From the NCBI RefSeq assembly GCF_022012445.1, contig NZ_JAKLTS010000001.1:310001-374000 (forward strand): 64,000 nt of DNA, written 5' to 3'. Below, one piece after another: positions 18,907-28,099 of the stretch. This DNA is from Massilia sp. TS11. Its GTDB lineage: Bacteria > Pseudomonadota > Gammaproteobacteria > Burkholderiales > Burkholderiaceae_D. Position numbers and translations under genes: made by a program. The notes beneath the pieces were generated by a model. The model was not told where the DNA came from. It saw only the letters and a list, made by a program, of their open reading frames with translations, and ran no database searches. Within the stretch, counting starts at the first letter, position 1. The number at the start of each line of letters is the position of its first letter.

Positions 18907-19917
18907 ATGCAAACCCTACAAATCAGCATTTACGTGCTGGGCCTGCTGGTCTTCCTGGCCCTGCTGTTCGATTTCATGAACGGCTTCCACGATGCGGCCA
19001 ACTCGATCGCGACCGTGGTCTCGACCGGCGTGCTCAAGCCGCAGACGGCCGTGGCCATGGCCGCCGCCTTCAACTTCATCGCCATCTGGCTCATGGGCCT
19101 GCACGTGGCCACCACGATCAGCAAGGGCGTCGTGCACCTCGAGGTGGTCGACCAGTACGTGATCTTCGGCGCCCTGGTCGGGGCCATCTTCTGGAACGTG
19201 ATCACCTGGTACTACGGGATTCCGTCCTCGTCCTCGCACGCCCTGATCGGCGGCACCGTCGGCGCGGCCGTGGCCAAGGCCGGCACCGGCGCCCTGATCT
19301 CGGCCGGCCTGGTCAAGACCGTGGTGTTCATCGTCGTCGCCCCGCTGCTCGGCTGGCTGCTCGGCTCGATCATGATGCTGCTGGTGTCGTGGATCTTCGT
19401 GCGCACCCCGCCGCGCCAGGTCGATGGCTGGTTCCGCCGCCTGCAGCTGCTGTCGGCCGCCAGCTATTCGCTCGGCCACGGCGGCAACGACGCGCAGAAG
19501 ACCATGGGCATCATCTGGCTGCTGCTGATCGCCGCCGGCGTGACCCCGGCCAGCGACAAGATGCCGCCCGACTGGGTCATCGTCGGCTGCTATGTGGCGA
19601 TCTCGCTCGGCACCCTGTTCGGCGGCTGGCGCATCGTCAAGACCATGGGCCAGAAGATCACCAAGCTCAAACCGGTCGGCGGCTTCTGCGCCGAAACGGG
19701 CGGCGCCATCACCCTGCTGATCGCCTCGACCTTCGGCATCCCGGTCTCGACCACCCACACGATCACCGGCGCCATCGTCGGGGTCGGCTCGGTCCAGCGC
19801 GCCTCGGCCGTGCGCTGGGGCATCGCCGGCAATATCGTCTGGGCCTGGATCCTGACCATTCCGGCCTCGGCCTTCATGGCCGCCGTGGCCTGGTGGATCG
19901 GCACCCATATCCTGTGA
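18907..19917 (+). CDS. Low-affinity inorganic phosphate transporter, Pit family
   Basis: 336-residue inner-membrane symporter with about ten hydrophobic segments. Both halves of the internally duplicated PHO-4 signature are visible: FMNGFHDAANSIAT near residue 25 and GHGGNDAQKTMG near residue 195. SSSSHALIGG and VSTTHTITGA are the paired pore motifs. The frame is open back to 18832, but the ATG at 18907 follows the DUF47 stop and matches the family start. Together the pair forms a phosphate (metal-phosphate) uptake unit, closed by a terminator. Confidence 0.94.
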   Translation: MQTLQISIYVLGLLVFLALLFDFMNGFHDAANSIATVVSTGVLKPQTAVAMAAAFNFIAIWLMGLHVATTISKGVVHLEVVDQYVIFGALVGAIFWNVITWYYGIPSSSSHALIGGTVGAAVAKAGTGALISAGLVKTVVFIVVAPLLGWLLGSIMMLLVSWIFVRTPPRQVDGWFRRLQLLSAASYSLGHGGNDAQKTMGIIWLLLIAAGVTPASDKMPPDWVIVGCYVAISLGTLFGGWRIVKTMGQKITKLKPVGGFCAETGGAITLLIASTFGIPVSTTHTITGAIVGVGSVQRASAVRWGIAGNIVWAWILTIPASAFMAAVAWWIGTHIL

Positions 19918-19940
19918 GCGGCAGCGTCGCCATCACCTGC

Positions 19941-19972
19941 AAGAGGCCCCCTGTGGGCCTCTTTTGTTTTTT
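19941..19972 (+). terminator. Rho-independent terminator after the phosphate transporter
   Basis: AAGAGGCCC (19941-19949) pairs with GGGCCTCTT (19955-19963), followed by TTGTTTTTT. A strong intrinsic terminator for the DUF47-pit operon. Confidence 0.92.
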
Positions 19973-19999
19973 GAATCCCTGATACATATCGGAGCGCGC

Positions 20000-22078
20000 A
20001 TGAAACGGAGCATCCTCAGCCTTGCACTGGCCTTTGCCCTGGCCCCGGCCTGGGCCGCCGACAAACACCCGATCACCCACGAGGACGTGTGGCTGATGCA
20101 GCGCCTGGGCGCGCCCGTGGCCAGCCCGGACGGGCAGTGGGCCGCCTTCTCGGTCACGGCTCCGGCCTACGACAGCAAGGAGCAATGGTCGGATGTCTGG
20201 CTCAAGTCCCTGAACGACGACAGCCCGGCGCGCCGCCTGACCTTCAGCAAGGGCGGCGAGAGCGGTCTGGCCTGGTCGCCCGATGGCAAGCGTCTGGCCT
20301 TCGTCGCCAAGCGCGAGGGCGATGAGGAAGCCCAGCTGTATGTGATCGACGTGGCCCAGGGCGGCGAAGCCCAGCGCCTGACCACGCTGACCCTGGGCGC
20401 GCGCAAGCCCAAGTGGAGCCCGGACGGCCGCCAGATCCTGTTCCAGAGCGATGTCTATCCCGAGGCCGCGACCGAGGCCGCGATCAAGGCGGCGGCCAAG
20501 GAGCGCAAGGAGCGCAAGTACAATGCGCGCGCCTACGAGTCTTTCCCGCCGCGCTTCTGGGATCACTGGCTCGACGACAAGCGCGTGCACCTGTTCGTGA
20601 TGGACGCCACGCCGGGCGCGGCCGCGCGCGATCTGCTGGCCGGCAGCAAGCTGGCGGCCCTGGCGGGCTTCGGCGGCGCCGGCGACGATGGCAAGGAACT
20701 TGAAGCGAGCTGGACGCCGGACGGCAAGAGCGTGCTGTTCACGGCCGCCACCACGCGCGACGAGGCCGCGCGCGCCGAAGTGCCGGCCCAGCTGTATCTG
20801 GTCGGCGCCAGCGGCGGCGAGCCGCAGCGCCTGACCGCGGACGGCGCCTCCTATTTCGGCCTGCGCTTCACGGCCGACGGCAAGAGCCTGTTCGCCCTGC
20901 GCAATGCCAACGAAGCCGGCAAGGTGTACGACCTGAGCCGCCTGGTGCGCTTCAGCTGGCCGATCAATGGCAAGCCGGCCCAGCTGGTCGCGCCGACGCT
21001 TGACCGTTCGATCTCGAACTACGTGCTGCCGGCCGGCAGCCAGCGCATCGTGTTCAGCTACGAGCACGCGGGCCTGGAGAAGCTGTATTCGATGAACTAC
21101 GATGGCAGCGGCCTGCGCGAGGAACCCTCGGCCGCGACCGGCGTGCTGGGCGGGATCGACGCCGGTGGCAAGGCCGTGGTCGGCATCTGGGAATCGGCCG
21201 TCAATCCGCCCGAGATCTTCCGCCTCGACGGCGGCCCCAAGCAGCTGACCCGTTTCAATACCGAGCGCGCCGCCAGCATCGACTGGCAGGGCCCCGAGCA
21301 CTTCTGGTTCACGGCCGCCGACGGGCGCCAGGTGCACAATATGCTAGTCAAGCCGGCCGGCTTCGATCCGAACAAGAAGTACCCGCTGCTGCACATCATC
21401 CACGGCGGCGCCGCGAATATGTGGCGCGACAGTTTTGTCATCCGCTGGAACTACCATCTGCTGGCCCAGCCCGGCTATGTCGTGCTGCTGACCGACTACA
21501 AGGGCTCGACCGGCTATGGCGAAGCGTATGCGCGCGCCATCCAGTTCGACCCGCTGAAGGGCCCCGGAGACGACCTCAACCAGGCGGCAGACGAAGCCAT
21601 CAAGCGCTATCCGTTTATCGACGGCAGCCGCCAGGCCGCGGCCGGCGCCAGCTACGGCGGCCACCTGGCCAACTGGCTGCAGGCGACCACCACGCGCTAC
21701 AAGGCGATCGTCTCGCATGCGGGCGAGATGGATCTGGTGATGCAGTGGGGCACCAGCGACAGCGTGTGGAACCGGGAGGTCAACAGCGGCGGTCCGGTCT
21801 GGGCCAAGGCGCCCGTCTGGACCGAACAGAGCCCGGTGATGCTGGCCGGGAACCACGCGAAAGGCACGGGCTTCAAGACCCCGATCCTGATCACGTTTGG
21901 CGAGCTCGATTTCCGCGTGCCGCTCAACAATGGCCTGATGAATTTTGCGACCCAGCAGCGCCTGGGCGTGCCGAGCAAGCTGATCGTCTTCCCCGAGGAA
22001 AACCACTGGATTCTGAAGGGCGAGAACAGCCGCTATTTCTACAAGGAGCTGCAAGCCTGGCTGGCCAAATACCTCTGA
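20000..22078 (+). CDS. Exported S9-family prolyl oligopeptidase/dipeptidyl peptidase
   Basis: 692 residues with a signal peptide (MKRSILSLALAFALAPAWA), so acting in the periplasm or outside. The N-terminal half is a WD40-like beta-propeller with SPDG-type repeats (SPDGQWAAF, SPDGKRLAF, SPDGRQILF, TPDGKSVLF). The C-terminal catalytic domain has Ser551 (GASYGG), Asp637 (FGELDFRVP) and His669 (EENHWIL), the S9C/acylaminoacyl-peptidase-like order. The ATG at 20000 follows CGGAG and gives the signal peptide. Likely role: degrading imported or extracellular peptides. Confidence 0.93.
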   Translation: MKRSILSLALAFALAPAWAADKHPITHEDVWLMQRLGAPVASPDGQWAAFSVTAPAYDSKEQWSDVWLKSLNDDSPARRLTFSKGGESGLAWSPDGKRLAFVAKREGDEEAQLYVIDVAQGGEAQRLTTLTLGARKPKWSPDGRQILFQSDVYPEAATEAAIKAAAKERKERKYNARAYESFPPRFWDHWLDDKRVHLFVMDATPGAAARDLLAGSKLAALAGFGGAGDDGKELEASWTPDGKSVLFTAATTRDEAARAEVPAQLYLVGASGGEPQRLTADGASYFGLRFTADGKSLFALRNANEAGKVYDLSRLVRFSWPINGKPAQLVAPTLDRSISNYVLPAGSQRIVFSYEHAGLEKLYSMNYDGSGLREEPSAATGVLGGIDAGGKAVVGIWESAVNPPEIFRLDGGPKQLTRFNTERAASIDWQGPEHFWFTAADGRQVHNMLVKPAGFDPNKKYPLLHIIHGGAANMWRDSFVIRWNYHLLAQPGYVVLLTDYKGSTGYGEAYARAIQFDPLKGPGDDLNQAADEAIKRYPFIDGSRQAAAGASYGGHLANWLQATTTRYKAIVSHAGEMDLVMQWGTSDSVWNREVNSGGPVWAKAPVWTEQSPVMLAGNHAKGTGFKTPILITFGELDFRVPLNNGLMNFATQQRLGVPSKLIVFPEENHWILKGENSRYFYKELQAWLAKYL

Positions 22079-22129
22079 TGCCAAACCTCAGAGTCGAATG
22101 AAGCCGGCCGCACGATGGGGGGAGGGCAG

Positions 22130-23080
22130 ATGCTGAAACGCTGGGGGTTGCTGCTGGGTCTGGTGCTGCCGATGGTGGCGGCGGCGGCTGAGCAGAATGT
22201 GGAGCTGGTCACGCCGACCGGCAAGCTGGCGGGCACCCTGCAGGTGCCGGCGCGCGCGCATCCGCCCGTGGTGCTGATCGTGGCCGGCTCGGGGCCGACC
22301 GACCGCGATGGCAATTCGCTCGTGGCCGGGCGCAATGACAGCCTGAAGATGCTCGGCCAGGCGCTGGAAGCGGCCGGCTATGCGGTGCTGCGCTATGACA
22401 AGCGCGGTGTCGGCGCCAGCCGCGGCGCCGCCATGCCCGAGAGTCTGATGCGTTTCGATCACAGCGTGCAGGATGCGCTCGGCTGGCTGCGCTGGCTGCA
22501 GCAGGACGGGCGCTTCGGGCCGGTGGTGCTGCTCGGCCACAGCGAAGGCGCGCTGATCGTGACGCTGGCGGCCCAGCAGGCCAAGGTGGCGGCGCTGATC
22601 AGCGTCTCCGGTTCCGGCCAGCGCGCCGGCGACCTGCTGCGCGCCCAGCTGGCCCGCCAGTTGAGCGCGGACGACGCGGCGCGCCACGATGCCTTCGTGC
22701 GCGCGCTCGAAGCCGGGCAGGAAGGCCCGGCGCCGCTGCCGCAGCTGGCCAATCTCTACCGTCCCTCGGTGCAGCCCTATCTGATTTCCTGGTTCCGCTA
22801 CGACCCCGCCGCCGAGCTGAAGAAGCTGCAGCTGCCGGTGCTGATCGTGCAGGGCACGGCCGATCTGCAGGTGCAGCCGGCCGATGCCGAGCGCCTCGCC
22901 GCCGCCCAGCCGCGCGCCCGGCTGGTGCTGGTGCCGCAGATGAATCATGTGCTCAAGCACATCAGCGACCCGGCGCAGAACCTGCCGGCCTACCGCGATC
23001 CCAGCCTGCCGCTCGATCCGGCCCTGATGCCCGCTGTCGTGAATTTCCTGAATAGCGAATTGGGCCCAGCGTCGAATTGA
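22130..23080 (+). CDS. Exported alpha/beta-hydrolase (serine aminopeptidase S33-like)
   Basis: 316 residues with a signal peptide (MLKRWGLLLGLVLPMVAAAA). The oxyanion region is VAGSGPTDRDGNS, the nucleophile elbow GHSEGA with Ser138, then VQGTADLQV for the acid and QMNHVLKH for the His. This is the pattern of secreted esterase/peptidase-like hydrolases. The start at 22130 has a strong GGGAGGG site. It lies 51 bases after the S9 peptidase and may share its transcript; the next gene is convergent. Confidence 0.88.
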   Translation: MLKRWGLLLGLVLPMVAAAAEQNVELVTPTGKLAGTLQVPARAHPPVVLIVAGSGPTDRDGNSLVAGRNDSLKMLGQALEAAGYAVLRYDKRGVGASRGAAMPESLMRFDHSVQDALGWLRWLQQDGRFGPVVLLGHSEGALIVTLAAQQAKVAALISVSGSGQRAGDLLRAQLARQLSADDAARHDAFVRALEAGQEGPAPLPQLANLYRPSVQPYLISWFRYDPAAELKKLQLPVLIVQGTADLQVQPADAERLAAAQPRARLVLVPQMNHVLKHISDPAQNLPAYRDPSLPLDPALMPAVVNFLNSELGPASN

Positions 23081-23099
23081 TGCGGGCGCGGCCGGCGCT

Positions 23100-25436
23100 T
23101 TATTTGATGCAGACGGCGCGCACGCACTTCATATCGGTGATGCCGGAGAGGATTTTCTCGATGCCATCCATCTTCAGCGTCAGCATGCCGTCCTCGAGCG
23201 CGGCGGCCAGCAGCACGGCCACGCGCGAGTGCTCCTGGATCAGCTTCTTGACCTTGTCGCTGCCGAGCATCAGCTCGTGCAGGCCGACGCGGCCGCGATA
23301 GCCTTTGTTGCACTGGTCGCAACCGACCGCGCGGTAGAGCGTGAACTGGCCGTCCTTGTCCGCATAGCGCTGCTTCCAGCCGTCGAGTACGCGTTCGCGC
23401 TCGCCTTGTTTGTCGGCCAGGAAGTGCGAGGTGTTGAGCAGCTCCTCGCAGTATTCGTCGAGCAGATGCTGAATCTCCTGCTCGTCCGGATGGTAGGCTT
23501 CCTTGCAGCTTCCGCACAGGCGCTTACCGAGGCGCTGGGCCAGAATCCCAAGCAGGGCATCGGCAAAGTTGAACGGGTCCATGCCCATGTCGAGCAGACG
23601 CACGATGGATTCGGGCGCGCTGTTGGTGTGCAGCGTGGCAAACACCAGGTGGCCCGTCAGCGAGGCTTCGATACCGGTCGCCACGGTTTCCTTGTCGCGC
23701 ATCTCGCCGACCATGATGATGTCGGGGTCGGCCCGCAGGAAGGCCCGCATCACGGTCGCAAAATCGAGCCCGGCCTTGCGGTTGACCTGCACCTGGCGCA
23801 GACCTTTCTGGGTGATCTCGACCGGGTCTTCGGCTGTCCAGATCTTGGTCTCGGGCGTGTTCAGGTAATTGAGCACGGAGTGCAGCGTCGTCGTCTTACC
23901 GGAACCGGTCGGGCCGCAGACGAAGAACAGGCCGTAGGGCTTTTCGATCGCGCTCTTCAGGCGGCCCAGATTGAAGGGCAGCACACCGAGCTTGTCGAGC
24001 GGGATCGGCTCGCCGGCCGCCAGAATCCGCATCACGATGTCCTCGACCCCGCCCGCGGACGGAATCGTGGCCACGCGCAGCTCGATGTCGAGCGGGCCGA
24101 ATTTCTTGAACTTGATCTTGCCGTCCTGCGGCTTGCGCTTCTCGGAGATATCGAGATCGCACATGATCTTGATGCGCGCGGCCAGGGCGCTGCGGTAGCT
24201 GCCCGGAATCTCGATGTAGGGCACGAGCGAGCCGTCCTTGCGGAAGCGGATGCCGATCTTGCCCTTGCCCGGCTGCGGCTCGATATGGATGTCGGAAACG
24301 TTCTGGCGGTAGGCGTCGATGATGATCTTGTTGATCAGCTTGACGAGTTCGTTCTCGACGGCCTCGGACACCTGCTCGGACGCCTCGCTGTCCTCGCCGC
24401 TGTCTTCCAGGCCGAGCAGCAGTTCATTGACCGAGCCGCCGCTGTCGACGGCCACGCCGTAGAACAGGTCGGCCGTCTGCTTGAATTCGCGCCGGGTGCT
24501 GACGCAATAGCTGATCTTCTTGGCGCGCGGGAAAATCTGGCTGACGATGCGGCTCGAGGCCACGCGCTCGGGGTCGGTGGCCAGCACCAGCAGGCCCTCG
24601 GCCGTCTCTTCCAGCGGCAGCCACTGGTTTTCTTCGACGTACTGGTGCTTGAGGTTCTTCAGCAATTCGAGCGGCTTCACGCGCTCCGACTTGAAGGGCT
24701 CGTAGGGCACGCCGAAATATTTGGACAGGCACTGGCCGAGCATCTCGAGCTTGATGTTGTAGTCGGCCATCAGCACGTCTTCGATGTCGACGTCCTGCTT
24801 GCGCGCCGTGCGCCCGGCCAGGTCGAGCTCGGCCGGCGAGAGCAGGGCGTCCTGCACCAGGCCGTCGTACTTGGTGCGCACGACCTGGGGCGGTTTCATG
24901 CGCTGCCCGAAGGCGACCGACAAGGTCTCGCACAATTCCTTGACGATGTCGATGTGCAGGGTGCCGAACGGCCCGCCGGCGCGGTTGTTGATGAACTGGA
25001 CCACGCCCAGCACTTCGTTCGACTGCACCGAGATCAGCGGCGCCACCAGCATCTCGCGCGTGCGGTAGCCGGTACGCTGGTCGACCCCGCGCTGGAAATT
25101 CAGCTCGGGCGACAGGCGCTTGAGTTCGGCCTCGTCATAGACATCGCTGATGTTGACCGTGCGCCGCGTCAGCGCCACGAAGCCGGCAATCGAGGACGGC
25201 GAGATCGACAGCTTGAGGTCGCGGAAGGAGGTCAGGCCGGTCTTCACCTTGGAGATGATGTAGTCCTTCTCGGGCGAGATGGCATACAGGGTGAAGCGGT
25301 CGCAATTGATCAGATCACAGAACTCCATGCCGAGATCGAGCATGATCTCGTCCAGATTATTGGTCGCATGGATTTTGTTGGTAACGGCCTGCAGCTTCTT
25401 GAAGTACTGGAGCCGCAGGTCATTGTCCTCATTCAT
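23100..25436 (-). CDS. GAF-domain GspE/PilB-type ATPase
   Basis: 778 residues. An N-terminal GAF sensor domain (about 15-175) is followed by a GspE N-terminal (MshEN-like) domain (about 195-330), then the hexameric secretion-ATPase core (about 375-720). Visible are SDIHIEP, Walker A GPTGSGKTTT near 508-517, the Walker B region DPDIIMVGEMRD, the His box TLHTN, and a zinc tetracysteine made of CGSC and CDQC. Such motors power type II secretion or type IV pili, but no pilin or secretin genes are nearby. It follows the MBL gene by 8 bases and probably shares its transcript. Confidence 0.92.
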   Translation of the reverse strand: MNEDNDLRLQYFKKLQAVTNKIHATNNLDEIMLDLGMEFCDLINCDRFTLYAISPEKDYIISKVKTGLTSFRDLKLSISPSSIAGFVALTRRTVNISDVYDEAELKRLSPELNFQRGVDQRTGYRTREMLVAPLISVQSNEVLGVVQFINNRAGGPFGTLHIDIVKELCETLSVAFGQRMKPPQVVRTKYDGLVQDALLSPAELDLAGRTARKQDVDIEDVLMADYNIKLEMLGQCLSKYFGVPYEPFKSERVKPLELLKNLKHQYVEENQWLPLEETAEGLLVLATDPERVASSRIVSQIFPRAKKISYCVSTRREFKQTADLFYGVAVDSGGSVNELLLGLEDSGEDSEASEQVSEAVENELVKLINKIIIDAYRQNVSDIHIEPQPGKGKIGIRFRKDGSLVPYIEIPGSYRSALAARIKIMCDLDISEKRKPQDGKIKFKKFGPLDIELRVATIPSAGGVEDIVMRILAAGEPIPLDKLGVLPFNLGRLKSAIEKPYGLFFVCGPTGSGKTTTLHSVLNYLNTPETKIWTAEDPVEITQKGLRQVQVNRKAGLDFATVMRAFLRADPDIIMVGEMRDKETVATGIEASLTGHLVFATLHTNSAPESIVRLLDMGMDPFNFADALLGILAQRLGKRLCGSCKEAYHPDEQEIQHLLDEYCEELLNTSHFLADKQGERERVLDGWKQRYADKDGQFTLYRAVGCDQCNKGYRGRVGLHELMLGSDKVKKLIQEHSRVAVLLAAALEDGMLTLKMDGIEKILSGITDMKCVRAVCIK

Positions 25437-25444
25437 GGGTGGTC

Positions 25445-26335
25445 CTATCCGAGATCGACTTCCAGGCCTTCGTGGGCCAGGAAGACTTGCAAGCCATTGA
25501 GCTGGCCCTGGTGGCGGGCCATGACGTCGGCGAACACGGCTTCGAGCTCGTCGTCGCTGCGCGTGGGTTCGTGGTGGGTGCAGTACAGGCGCTTGGCGCC
25601 GACCCGCAGGGCGGTGGCGAAGGCGGCATCGAAGGTGCCGTGGCCCCAGCCCTGCTTGGACGGGTATTCTTCGCGCGTGTACGAGCAGTCGACGATCAGC
25701 GCGTCCACCCCCTGCATGCGGGCGTCGATGGCGGCCGTGCGCTCGGCCATGTGGGCGGCGTAGGCGGCGTGGCGCTCGTCGCCCTCGGGATACAGGTTGT
25801 AATAGGGCTCGTGGTCGCCGGTGAAGAACACCGACTTGCCATTGCAGCTGATGCGGTAGCCGAGATTGGTGACCGGGTGGTTCATCACCACGTTATTGAC
25901 TTCGCAGTCGCCGACCTGGATCGGGGTGTCGAACTGCAGCGTCTGGTATTCGATGGTCGCGTCCATCTGGGCTTCGCTGACCGGGAAATAGCTGTTCTGC
26001 AGCTGCACGCCCATCACATGCTCGATGCCATTGCCGGTGATCGGGTCGACCGCGCCATGCAGGCGCACCCGGCTGCCGACCAGGAACAGGGGCGTGAAAA
26101 AGGGCAGGCCGTGGATATGGTCCCAGTGGCTGTGGGTGATAAAGATATTGGCGTGCACAGGCCGCCGGCTCATCAGATTCTGCGCCAGCTGGAACAGGCC
26201 GGTACCACCGTCGAGGATCATCAGGGTGCCGTTGTCGGACACCACCTCGATGCAGGTCGTATTACCGCCATAACGAACCGTCCTTGGTCCCGGTGAGGGA
26301 ATCGACCCGCGCACCCCCCAGAACTTGAATTTCAT
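25445..26335 (-). CDS. Metallo-beta-lactamase-fold hydrolase
   Basis: 296 residues with the MBL signature HSHWDH at 68-73, a further His in NHPVTNLGY, FTGDHEPYY supplying the bridging Asp, and a C-terminal THHEPTR. The N-terminus (MKFKFWGVRGSIP) matches a broad family of cytoplasmic MBL phosphodiesterase-like proteins. The substrate is unknown; given the neighbouring cyclase and HD-GYP genes, a nucleotide phosphodiester is a speculation only. The ATG at 26335 is preferred to the TTG at 26350. It diverges from the HD-GYP gene and leads into the ATPase gene. Confidence 0.85.
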   Translation of the reverse strand: MKFKFWGVRGSIPSPGPRTVRYGGNTTCIEVVSDNGTLMILDGGTGLFQLAQNLMSRRPVHANIFITHSHWDHIHGLPFFTPLFLVGSRVRLHGAVDPITGNGIEHVMGVQLQNSYFPVSEAQMDATIEYQTLQFDTPIQVGDCEVNNVVMNHPVTNLGYRISCNGKSVFFTGDHEPYYNLYPEGDERHAAYAAHMAERTAAIDARMQGVDALIVDCSYTREEYPSKQGWGHGTFDAAFATALRVGAKRLYCTHHEPTRSDDELEAVFADVMARHQGQLNGLQVFLAHEGLEVDLG

Positions 26336-26431
26336 TCCCGTCCCCCACAAACAGTGTGTTTTTTTGGCTAGATGATAGCCCGTTTTGCATCATTGTGGAT
26401 TGGGAATTTCACATTGGTGGTGGTAGACTCG

Positions 26432-26449
26432 TTACACTTAGGTAATTAT
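26432..26449. promoter_or_regulatory. Motif TTACACTTAGGTAATTAT upstream of the HD-GYP gene
   Basis: This string ends 17 bases before the HD-GYP start, in the divergent intergenic region. A near copy (TTACACTTCGGATAATTAT) lies at 30470-30488 at the start of the tpsB gene. The shared form suggests a common promoter or regulator site, though TACACT or TAATTAT could simply be -10-like sequence. Confidence 0.4.
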
Positions 26450-26466
26450 CAGATCGCCATCATCCC

Positions 26467-28089
26467 ATGCAACAAGAACTGAATCCGAGCCAGATCGCCA
26501 CGCGCCTGGACCATCTGACAGAATTGAGCGTGGCCCTGGGAACCAGCCGCGATACCACCACCTTGCTGGAACGTATTTTGATGGTGGCGCGCGCCCTGAC
26601 CCATGCCGATGGCGGCACCTTGTACCAGCCGAGCGCGGACAAGAAAAGCCTGTGCTTCCATATCTCGATCAACGAAACGCTCAAGATCCACCAGGGCGGT
26701 ACCTCGGGCAATCCGATCAATATTCCGCCCGTGCCCCTGTTCGACGAGAACGGCCACAAGAATCTGCAGTCGGTGGCGGCCTATGCGGCCAACTTCAACC
26801 AGTCGGTCAATATCGAAGACGTCTACCAGGCCGACGTCTTCAACTTCAATGGCATGCGCCAGTTCGACCAGAACTTCGGCTACCACTCGCAGTCCTTCCT
26901 GACGGTGCCGATGACGGACCACGAGGAAAACCTGGTCGGCGTGCTGCAGCTGATTAATGCCAAGGACCCGGAAACGAACGAGATCGTGCCGTTCTCGGCC
27001 GTGGACCAGCGCTTCATCGAGGCCCTGGCCGCCCAGGCGGCCGTGGCGATCACCAACAAGAACCTGATCGCCCAGCTCGAGGAACTGCTGCTGGCCCTGG
27101 TCAACCTGATCAATATCGGCATCGACGAGAAGTCGCCCTACACGGGGCGGCACTGCCAGTTCGTGCCGGAACTGACGATGATGATCGCCGAGGCCGCCAG
27201 TGCCGTCGAGGAAGGCCCGCTCAAGGACTTCCGCATGACCGAGGCCGACCGTAAGGAATTGTGGCTGGCCGGTCTGCTGCATGACTGCGGCAAGATCACC
27301 ACCCCGGTGCACGTGGTCGACAAGGCGACCAAGCTGGAAACCATCTACGACCGCATCCACACGGTCGACACCCGCTTTGAAGTGCTGATCCGTGAGGCCG
27401 AGGTCCGGGCTCTGAAAGCCATGCTGGCCCCGGGGGCGGACCGCGCCGCGCTCGAGCGCGCGCTGGCCGAGGAGCAGGCGGCGCTGCGCGAGGAACGCGA
27501 ATTTCTGCGCAAGTGCAATGTGGGCGGGGAGGGCATGTCGCCGGCCGACCAGGAGCGCGTGCGCGCCATCGGCCGCCGCCGCTGGAGCGGTTTCGACGGC
27601 GTCGAGCAGGACTTCCTCAGCGAGGACGAGCTCAACAACCTGACCATCAAGTACGGCACCCTGACCGATGCCGAGCGCAAGATCATCAACAACCACATCT
27701 CGGTCACGATCCGCATGCTCGAATCGCTGCCCTGGCCCAAGCACATGAAGAATGTGCCCGAATATGCGGGCGGCCACCACGAGCGCATGGACGGCAAGGG
27801 CTATCCGCGCGGGCTGACCAAGGAGCAGATGTCGGTGCAGGCGCGCTGCATGGCGGTGGCCGACATCTTCGAGGCCCTGACCGCGCGCGACCGTCCCTAC
27901 AAGAAGGGCAAGACCCTGTCCGAGTCGCTCAAGATCCTCGGCAATTTCAGCCTGAACGGCCACATCGATCCGGACCTGTTCGACATCTTCATCCGCAAGA
28001 AGGTGTACCTGCAGTTCGCCGAAAAGAATATGGACCCGCGCCAGATCGATGCGGTCGACGAATCCCAGATCCCCGGCTATCAACCCTGA
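26467..28089 (+). CDS. GAF-HD-GYP phosphodiesterase
   Basis: 540 residues. A GAF domain (about 15-200) precedes an HD-GYP domain, the class that hydrolyses cyclic di-GMP. HD is at 272-273 (LLHDCGKI), HHE at 437-439 and GYP at 445-447 (MDGKGYP), followed by RDRPYKKGK, so the key residues are intact. HD and HHE are 165 residues apart, roughly 100 more than usual; the extra part (about 290-395) is charged and helical, including an Ala/Glu/Arg-rich stretch. The cyclase gene follows after 10 bases. Confidence 0.92.
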   Translation: MQQELNPSQIATRLDHLTELSVALGTSRDTTTLLERILMVARALTHADGGTLYQPSADKKSLCFHISINETLKIHQGGTSGNPINIPPVPLFDENGHKNLQSVAAYAANFNQSVNIEDVYQADVFNFNGMRQFDQNFGYHSQSFLTVPMTDHEENLVGVLQLINAKDPETNEIVPFSAVDQRFIEALAAQAAVAITNKNLIAQLEELLLALVNLINIGIDEKSPYTGRHCQFVPELTMMIAEAASAVEEGPLKDFRMTEADRKELWLAGLLHDCGKITTPVHVVDKATKLETIYDRIHTVDTRFEVLIREAEVRALKAMLAPGADRAALERALAEEQAALREEREFLRKCNVGGEGMSPADQERVRAIGRRRWSGFDGVEQDFLSEDELNNLTIKYGTLTDAERKIINNHISVTIRMLESLPWPKHMKNVPEYAGGHHERMDGKGYPRGLTKEQMSVQARCMAVADIFEALTARDRPYKKGKTLSESLKILGNFSLNGHIDPDLFDIFIRKKVYLQFAEKNMDPRQIDAVDESQIPGYQP

Positions 28090-28099
28090 CATGGAGTGA

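Noticed and set aside
23100..25436. Part of a type IV pilus or type II secretion cluster
   Set aside because: Only the ATPase is present; no pilin, inner-membrane platform, secretin or prepilin peptidase gene lies nearby.
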